Of a stretch of DNA of 11,152 nt, positions 7,546-11,152 are shown piece by piece. Position numbers and translations under genes: made by a program. Within the stretch, counting starts at the first letter, position 1. Every line of letters begins with the position of its first letter. Under the pieces are notes generated by a model. The model saw only the letters and a list, made by a program, of their open reading frames with translations. It was not told the origin of the DNA and did no database searches. Origin of the DNA: an uncultured Candidatus Saccharibacteria bacterium (GTDB taxonomy: Bacteria > Patescibacteriota > Saccharimonadia > Saccharimonadales > Saccharimonadaceae); contig CALIJB010000028.1 in NCBI GenBank assembly GCA_938017675.1, forward strand, positions 1-11,152. Reading direction: 5' to 3'.

Positions 7546-8199
7546 ATGAAAATTAGAGGGTATGATATTACAGAGAAAAGAGTGGCAGCCGTTTGCGCAG
7601 TTGTATTGCTAGTGGTTTCACTGTTTGCAGCTGTCAAGCAAACAAACGCAGCAGCTGATACAGAGAATTTACTAAGAAGTAAAAATCAGCAAAAGAGTTC
7701 TAAATCGGTTGAACAGAAGATGAAAGTTAAGTCAGATGACAGTACTGTTCAGCAACTCGTGCCGCAGAAAAATAATGCTAATGCCGCTAATGCCAACAAA
7801 GATGCTGGGGCCGCCAAGAAAGCTACTGGCAGCCAAGAGCAAAGTGATAAGAATGAGACAGAAAAGAAAAATAAACCAGACGATAAAGCCGCGCAGTCGT
7901 CTGTGAATAAGTCGAAACCCCAGTCGGGCAGCTACACTTACGCTGTGCAAGACGGTGATTCGTATGCAACGATTGTTCGCCGCGCTATCAGCGAGCATGG
8001 CGGCTCAGGATTAAATCCCGCACAGAAGATTGCCGCCGAAACCAAGCTAGCAGAACAAGCCGGTTGGCCCGAGGTAGACACTGGACAAACCATAAAAATC
8101 GACAGTGCTATCCTATCGCAAACCATCAGCTTAGTTCGATCAATGACAGCCGGCGAACAGCAGTCATGGCAGGCTTATGCTGATGGGGTTATTTGGTAA
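7546..8199 (+). CDS. Membrane-anchored protein with C-terminal LysM-like domain
   Basis: A 217-residue protein, chosen from ATG 7546 because AAGGAGG lies 6 bases upstream. It has a short basic cytoplasmic start (MKIRGYDITEKR), one membrane helix (about 12-30) ending in NAAA, which could be an anchor or a signal-peptidase site, and a low-complexity linker rich in K, S, Q, N, A and D (37-127). The C-terminal domain (129-187) starts YTYAVQDGDSYATIVRRAI and ends VDTGQTIKI, matching the start and end of a LysM peptidoglycan-binding module, with an unusually long insert between. The last 30 residues (ILSQTISLVRSMTAGEQQSW...) follow it. A role in wall attachment or envelope assembly is inferred. It is transcribed divergently from the exopolysaccharide operon and may share its control region. 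No catalytic domain is seen. Confidence 0.75.
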   Translation: MKIRGYDITEKRVAAVCAVVLLVVSLFAAVKQTNAAADTENLLRSKNQQKSSKSVEQKMKVKSDDSTVQQLVPQKNNANAANANKDAGAAKKATGSQEQSDKNETEKKNKPDDKAAQSSVNKSKPQSGSYTYAVQDGDSYATIVRRAISEHGGSGLNPAQKIAAETKLAEQAGWPEVDTGQTIKIDSAILSQTISLVRSMTAGEQQSWQAYADGVIW

Positions 8200-8245
8200 G
8201 GGTTATTTGATTTAACTGTTGTTTCTGGCTTATTGTCAGGTTTAG

Positions 8246-8953
8246 CTATAGCACTCCTCTGGCTGATAGATGGTTAATCAGAATATTCATTGAGTCGATG
8301 GTGTTTGGTCTTTTGGCGAAGACGCAGGATAATTCGGTACAGCCTAATAATACCGGCGGACTGCTGGGGTAATTATTGATATAGTTTGCTGCGTTTGCCT
8401 GCTCGGATTGGGCTATTATTGGTATTTTATCCAGTGCTGACTGCGGTATTGCCTGACCAGAAATTACTGCGCGAATTATTACTTCCAGCGCTTGTTCTTC
8501 GTCCTTATCCGGCGTTAATACGGTTACTCCGGCGGCTTTCAACGGCTTGTCATATAGTCCAGTGCGGATGGTTGTCGGCGATGCTAGCAATCGAATTGTT
8601 TTATAATGGCTGCTAGCATAATCAATTGCGGCATCCACCATGGAAGTTATGCGAATATTCAGCCGCTGTTCAATGTCGAGCTGCAGTAAATGCGCGGTAT
8701 TGCAAGCAATTATGATAATGTCGTCCATTGATGCGCCAATGTTTTTTAGTTCGTTTATGATAATTTCCAAGGCTTTGCTGCGCCGCGATTCGTTGGCGAT
8801 AAAATCAGGAACTGGCAGCGACAAATGAACGATGTACGGGAAATCTGTGCCGTCTCTTGCGCCGTTTGCTGATGCTCGCCGAATTATTCGCCGGTGTAGC
8901 TCCAAGCTTGCCTGCGGTCCCATGCCACCAATGATAATTATTCTCTGTTTCAT
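8246..8953 (-). CDS. Aspartate/glutamate racemase family protein
   Basis: A 235-residue member of the Asp/Glu racemase superfamily, PLP-independent enzymes that invert an amino acid using two cysteines. Seen are the N-terminal IIIIGGMGPQAS (5-16), LSLPVPD (44-50), catalytic Cys84 in ACNTAH (83-88) and catalytic Cys205 in LGCTE (203-207); length is standard for aspartate racemase. The IGGMGP start favours the aspartate racemase (RacD/YgeA-like) branch over MurI. Start ATG 8953 has an ideal AAAGGAGG site 5 bases upstream; a longer frame to ATG 9004 would read through a terminator hairpin and has no ribosome site. The gene converges on the LysM-like gene, with 46 bases between and no clear terminator. 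D-aspartate or D-glutamate for peptidoglycan or amino-acid use is the likely role; substrate is not certain. Confidence 0.88.
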   Translation of the reverse strand: MKQRIIIIGGMGPQASLELHRRIIRRASANGARDGTDFPYIVHLSLPVPDFIANESRRSKALEIIINELKNIGASMDDIIIIACNTAHLLQLDIEQRLNIRITSMVDAAIDYASSHYKTIRLLASPTTIRTGLYDKPLKAAGVTVLTPDKDEEQALEVIIRAVISGQAIPQSALDKIPIIAQSEQANAANYINNYPSSPPVLLGCTELSCVFAKRPNTIDSMNILINHLSARGVL

Positions 8954-8973
8954 GATTCCTCCTTTGGTTATAT

Positions 8974-8996
8974 AAAAAAAAGGCCGCGCGCGGCCT
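8974..8996 (-). terminator. Intrinsic terminator just upstream of the racemase start
   Basis: AGGCCGCGCGCGGCCT (8981-8996) is a perfect 16-base palindrome. On the minus strand it is followed by a run of eight T counting the last stem base (8981-8974), a textbook rho-independent terminator. On the plus strand no T run follows, so it is one-directional. It sits only about 20 bases upstream of the racemase ATG and overlaps no coding sequence. It can end the leader transcript from the promoter at 9111-9139, or any read-through from the ABC operon, and therefore must limit racemase expression unless bypassed. Confidence 0.85.
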
Positions 8997-9050
8997 CTAT
9001 TCATGGTTAGTATTTTCAGAAGAAGTTTACGAACAATTCAACAAGCCGCG
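8989..9050 (-). promoter_or_regulatory. Possible antiterminator pairing in the racemase leader
   Basis: In the minus-strand transcript, CGCGGCUU (9050-9043) can pair over eight positions, with one G-U, to AGGCCGCG (8996-8989), which is the 5' arm of the terminator. The two structures exclude each other, as in transcription attenuators. The upstream strand lies in codons 19-21 of a possible leader peptide. The pairing is seen in sequence; that it works as a switch is inference, and GC-rich palindromes pair easily by chance. Confidence 0.4.
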
Positions 9051-9104
9051 GCGAAAACGCGTGCTTTGCCAGGCGATACTTGCCGACTGCTGTTTTATAG
9101 TCAT
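9027..9104 (-). CDS. Possible leaderless 25-residue leader peptide
   Basis: ATG at 9104 begins exactly 7 bases after the -10 box TATAAT, so the predicted mRNA starts at or next to the A of the ATG, as in leaderless messages. The frame encodes MTIKQQSASIAWQSTRFRRG and five more residues, ending LNCS and TAA at 9029-9027. Codons 16, 18 and 19 are arginine (T-R-F-R-R-G), and the proposed antiterminator strand lies in codons 19-21. There is no Shine-Dalgarno site and no homology that I recognise. It may be a chance frame inside a non-coding leader or small RNA. Confidence 0.25.
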   Translation of the reverse strand: MTIKQQSASIAWQSTRFRRGLLNCS

Positions 9105-9110
9105 GGGGCG

Positions 9111-9139
9111 ATTATAGCGCTGGCGGGCGAAATACGCAA
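9111..9139 (-). promoter_or_regulatory. Promoter for racemase leader or small RNA
   Basis: On the minus strand TTGCGT (9139-9134), a 17-base spacer and a perfect TATAAT (9116-9111). The spacer and upstream flank carry one arm of an inverted repeat (GCGGGCG at 9123-9129 with CGCCCGC at 9164-9170). Transcription would start near 9104 and run into the terminator at 8996-8974, then into the racemase gene if it escapes. It is the only clear promoter seen for the racemase. Confidence 0.65.
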
Positions 9140-9289
9140 ATATCTATCACTTTGCCTTATGAACGCCCGCAGAATCGCTTTCAAACTAACGTTATGTCGG
9201 AAATCTGCACTGTCAACCTTATCCAAGTGAATTCATTCCGGCTTTATAAAATTGCGTTAATCAGCCCGCTTGATGAGCAGTATTAGATT

Positions 9290-9919
9290 TTACCTCTTTA
9301 GTTTTTTATCCTTCAGCTTCAATACCACATCGGCCTGTTTGGCCAGCTGTTTACTGTGGGTGACGACGATGACGCATTTGTCATTTTCGTGGGCGGCCTG
9401 GCGCAGGATGTCGATGATGTCGGCAGCGGTAGTTTCGTCCAGGTTGCCAGTTGGCTCGTCTGCCAAGATAATAGGCGCGGAGGATACCAACGCTCGCCCA
9501 ATCGCCACACGTTGCTGCTGTCCGCCAGAAAGTTTCATGACGTTGCGGTGAATGTGATCGTCGTCCAGGCCCATAGTGTGCAAGGTTTCGTTGGTGGCCT
9601 TGGCATTAACCAATTTCAAGTTTTCCAGCGGCGTCAAGTAGTCGATAAGATTATAGTTCTGAAACACCAGCGAGATATTGTGCTTGCGATGGTGCGAATA
9701 ACCCTGCTCAGCGATGTCTTGATCGTCGAACAAAATCTGCCCGCCAGTTGGCGTATCGAGCCCCGCTAGCAGCCCGAGCAATGTCGATTTACCGGCGCCA
9801 GAACTACCGACGATGGCGTAGAACTTGCCTTTTTCAAATTGATAATTGATGCCGTTGAGCACATTGCTGGTGCCGTCGGCGTATGAGTAAATAATATCGC
9901 GTAAAGTAAGTATTGACAT
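9290..9919 (-). CDS. ABC transporter ATP-binding protein (MacB/LolD/FtsE-like)
   Basis: A 209-residue ATPase of the MacB/LolD type that powers its FtsX-like partner from the cytoplasm. All ABC motifs are present: Walker A GSSGAGKST (38-46), Q-loop Gln87 in VFQNYNL, signature LSGGQQQR (130-137), Walker B IILADEP (150-156) with Glu155 and the D-loop NLDE (159-162), and switch His188 in VVTHS. The NLIDYLTPLEN stretch after the Q-loop is typical of this subfamily. Length is slightly shorter than the usual 220-230. ATG 9919 is preceded by TAGGAG, in which the TAG is the stop of the permease gene, so the two are tightly coupled and made together. Substrate is unknown; family members handle lipoproteins, peptides, antibiotics or cell-wall hydrolase control. 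Confidence 0.93.
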   Translation of the reverse strand: MSILTLRDIIYSYADGTSNVLNGINYQFEKGKFYAIVGSSGAGKSTLLGLLAGLDTPTGGQILFDDQDIAEQGYSHHRKHNISLVFQNYNLIDYLTPLENLKLVNAKATNETLHTMGLDDDHIHRNVMKLSGGQQQRVAIGRALVSSAPIILADEPTGNLDETTAADIIDILRQAAHENDKCVIVVTHSKQLAKQADVVLKLKDKKLKR

Positions 9920-9927
9920 AATAACTC

Positions 9928-11152
9928 CTAACTTAATTTTGCTAAAATTTGCTTTGGTGATTGGCGCATAATTGGCGCAGTGGCAGCGATGGCTGACAGC
10001 AGAACAACCATGTAGCCGAAGGCGAAAGCCTGCAGATAAGTTGCTATTGGCGTGGCTTGCACTACGGTCTTTTCTGTGCGCTGGTTTTGGTCGGTTTGCG
10101 CCGTGAGAGCGGTAGAAATTTGCGACGAGGCGACCGAGCCGATGGCGAGCGCGAACACCGAGCTAACTAGAGCGATAATCGCCAGCTCCGCCAAGAACTG
10201 TCCGATAACCTGCCGCTTTGACGTGCCGATGGACAGCAAGATGCCAATTTCATGCAAGCGGCCACGCACCCAGAACACCAGCACCAGTGACAACACCGCC
10301 AACCCTGCCGCGGCTGCACCGATGGTGGCAATCGTCAAGATGTTTTGAATGCCAGCGATGTTTTGGAGAACCCCGGCAAACACGGCCCCGTTGTCGGTTA
10401 GGTTGAATCTTTTCCAATCGACGTTTGGTAGGCTTTTAGCGCGGTCCGTTAACGACTTCAGCTGATGCGGATGTTCGGCGAAGTACGTTGCCCGTGTCAG
10501 CTGCTGGCTACCTGTCAGCTGCTGCGCCGCAGCCAAGTTGGTGATGAGATGATTCTCCGCCATGTCGGACTGCAAGACCGCTGGCTTCTCGCCTTTGCCG
10601 CTGAAGATCCCTGCGACAGTCACCGTCACCCGCCGGCCATCTTTGGTGATGTCCAGCTTGTCGCCCGGCTTGATACCATTTTTCTCGGCAAACGTTTTGT
10701 GAATCAGCGCTGCGTTTTGATCGCTCTCGGTCAAATGCTTGCCTTGCTCTAGTTGGTAAAATCGACCGGTGAACTCGCCGAGCAGATCGCTCTGTGTCGC
10801 GCCCGTCACCTTCGCTTCGCCAGCGATTCCAGTGTCCAGCTGCACACCGCTACCCGCCACGTCGATCAATTGCTTGCCCGGCAATTCCGCGGTAGTTTCT
10901 GCCTGGAAATTGTGTGCTTTGACCTTGTTCAGGCGCTGCACCTGTCGTGCCATTTCCATCGACACCTCGCCCGACGGTTGCTTGCTGGCGATGCTAAAGC
11001 CGGCGCGGATGTTCCGCTCGACCGATTGCTTCAGCTGCGCCATCGTTTGCTGCACCGTCAGCGTACCGATCAGCAGCGTGAAAATCAGCGTCATGATCAG
11101 GGCGATGGTCAGGCTGCGACGCCGCCGCCGCGCCACAGCCGTCCAGGCTCGT
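9928..11152 (-). CDS. FtsX/MacB-like ABC transporter permease, probably 5'-truncated by the window edge
   Basis: At least 402 residues from a GTG at 11136, but the frame stays open to the right edge (codons for R-A-W-T-A precede it) and the GTG has no ribosome site, so the true start is probably outside. The protein has an arginine-rich cytoplasmic start (ARRRRRS), one helix (about 9-27, SLTIALIMTLIFTLLIGTLT), a large extracytoplasmic MacB-type domain (about 30-260), and three C-terminal helices forming the FtsX domain, including GLAVLSLVLVFWVRGRLHEI followed by GILLSIGTSKRQVIGQF and a final YMVVLLSAIAATAPI. The loop RLHEIGILLSIGTSKRQV is the typical contact to the ATPase. The gene is GC-rich (37 of 60 bases in one sampled line), unlike the exopolysaccharide cassette. 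It transports or transmits force; the substrate is unknown. Confidence 0.88.
   Translation of the reverse strand, partial: RAWTAVARRRRRSLTIALIMTLIFTLLIGTLTVQQTMAQLKQSVERNIRAGFSIASKQPSGEVSMEMARQVQRLNKVKAHNFQAETTAELPGKQLIDVAGSGVQLDTGIAGEAKVTGATQSDLLGEFTGRFYQLEQGKHLTESDQNAALIHKTFAEKNGIKPGDKLDITKDGRRVTVTVAGIFSGKGEKPAVLQSDMAENHLITNLAAAQQLTGSQQLTRATYFAEHPHQLKSLTDRAKSLPNVDWKRFNLTDNGAVFAGVLQNIAGIQNILTIATIGAAAAGLAVLSLVLVFWVRGRLHEIGILLSIGTSKRQVIGQFLAELAIIALVSSVFALAIGSVASSQISTALTAQTDQNQRTEKTVVQATPIATYLQAFAFGYMVVLLSAIAATAPIMRQSPKQILAKLS

Larger units (their letters stand above)
9005..9289. other. Intergenic region between racemase terminator and ABC transporter operon
   Basis: No protein gene of normal size is supported here. 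On the minus strand it holds a promoter (9139-9111), a leader of about 110-130 bases and a possible 25-codon frame, then the terminator at 8974-8996. Just after the ABC ATPase stop there is a weak bulged hairpin (ATCAAGC...GCTGAT) with no T run, so termination of the ABC operon here is doubtful. I looked for tmRNA, SRP RNA and tRNA signatures and saw none. A plus-strand frame of 75 codons (9003-9230) has a composition and residue make-up that do not look like a protein. Confidence 0.6.

Noticed and set aside
8981..8996. Palindrome as a recombination or plasmid resolution site
   Set aside because: The adjacent T run on one strand explains it fully as a terminator, and no recombinase gene is nearby.
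8954..9004. N-terminal extension of the racemase to ATG 9004
   Set aside because: The extra 17 codons run through the terminator hairpin and T run, lack a ribosome site, and precede the conserved family start IIIIGGMGP.
9003..9230. 75-codon plus-strand reading frame
   Set aside because: No promoter or ribosome site, unlike any protein I recognise, and it lies opposite the promoter-leader-terminator unit.
9356..9769. Long plus-strand frame opposite the ABC ATPase
   Set aside because: It is a mirror of a GC-rich gene with all ABC motifs on the other strand and has no protein-like features of its own.
1..11152. CRISPR arrays, tRNA/rRNA genes, insertion sequences, phage genes
   Set aside because: No spaced identical repeats, cloverleaf signatures, transposase or phage motifs were seen on either strand.

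Overview
The window is about 11 kb of bacterial chromosome with strong Shine-Dalgarno sites (AAGGAGG type), sigma70-like promoters, tightly packed operons and UGA read as stop. A MacB/FtsX-type exporter, a short Wzz without a kinase domain and a small monotopic sugar transferase suggest a Gram-positive-like or Candidate Phyla (Saccharibacteria/TM7-like) bacterium. That placement rests on gene style and recall only and is tentative (about 0.4).

Bases 1-7341, all on the minus strand and transcribed right to left, are one exopolysaccharide/capsule operon. In order of transcription it encodes a Wzz-type chain-length regulator, a PglC-like phosphoglycosyl transferase that starts the lipid-linked oligosaccharide, a 748-residue protein made of two GT4 glycosyltransferases in tandem (EpsD-like then EpsF-like), a Wzy-type polymerase/ligase, a GT2 glycosyltransferase, a polysaccharide pyruvyl transferase, and the N-terminal 139 codons of a Wzx-type flippase that runs off the left edge. 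Together these form a complete Wzx/Wzy-style pathway: initiation, extension, pyruvate decoration, flipping, polymerisation and length control. A promoter (TTTACA-17-TACAAT, with an extended -10) lies just upstream of the Wzz gene.

Base composition is sharply layered. The flippase fragment is 46% G+C. Sampled stretches between about 421 and 3720 are about 27%. The last AT-rich stretch (4921-5100) is 32%, and the next 180 bases jump to 52%. The right-hand edge falls inside the tandem glycosyltransferase gene. This looks like a swapped glycan-specificity cassette between conserved operon ends, with the junction inside a gene.

Bases 7342-7545 are a divergent regulatory region. It holds the operon promoter on one strand and, on the other, a promoter for a membrane-anchored protein with a LysM-like C-terminal domain (7546-8199). 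It also carries two sets of direct repeats, one exactly flanking the -35 box of the second promoter.

Bases 8246-9119 carry an aspartate/glutamate racemase-family gene (minus strand). Its start is preceded by a strong intrinsic terminator, a roughly 130-nt leader, a good promoter and a possible leaderless 25-codon reading frame. A segment of the leader can pair with the 5' arm of the terminator, so transcription attenuation is a reasonable hypothesis. Bases 9290-11152 (minus) carry an ABC ATPase and its FtsX/MacB-type permease, the latter probably truncated at its 5' end by the window edge.
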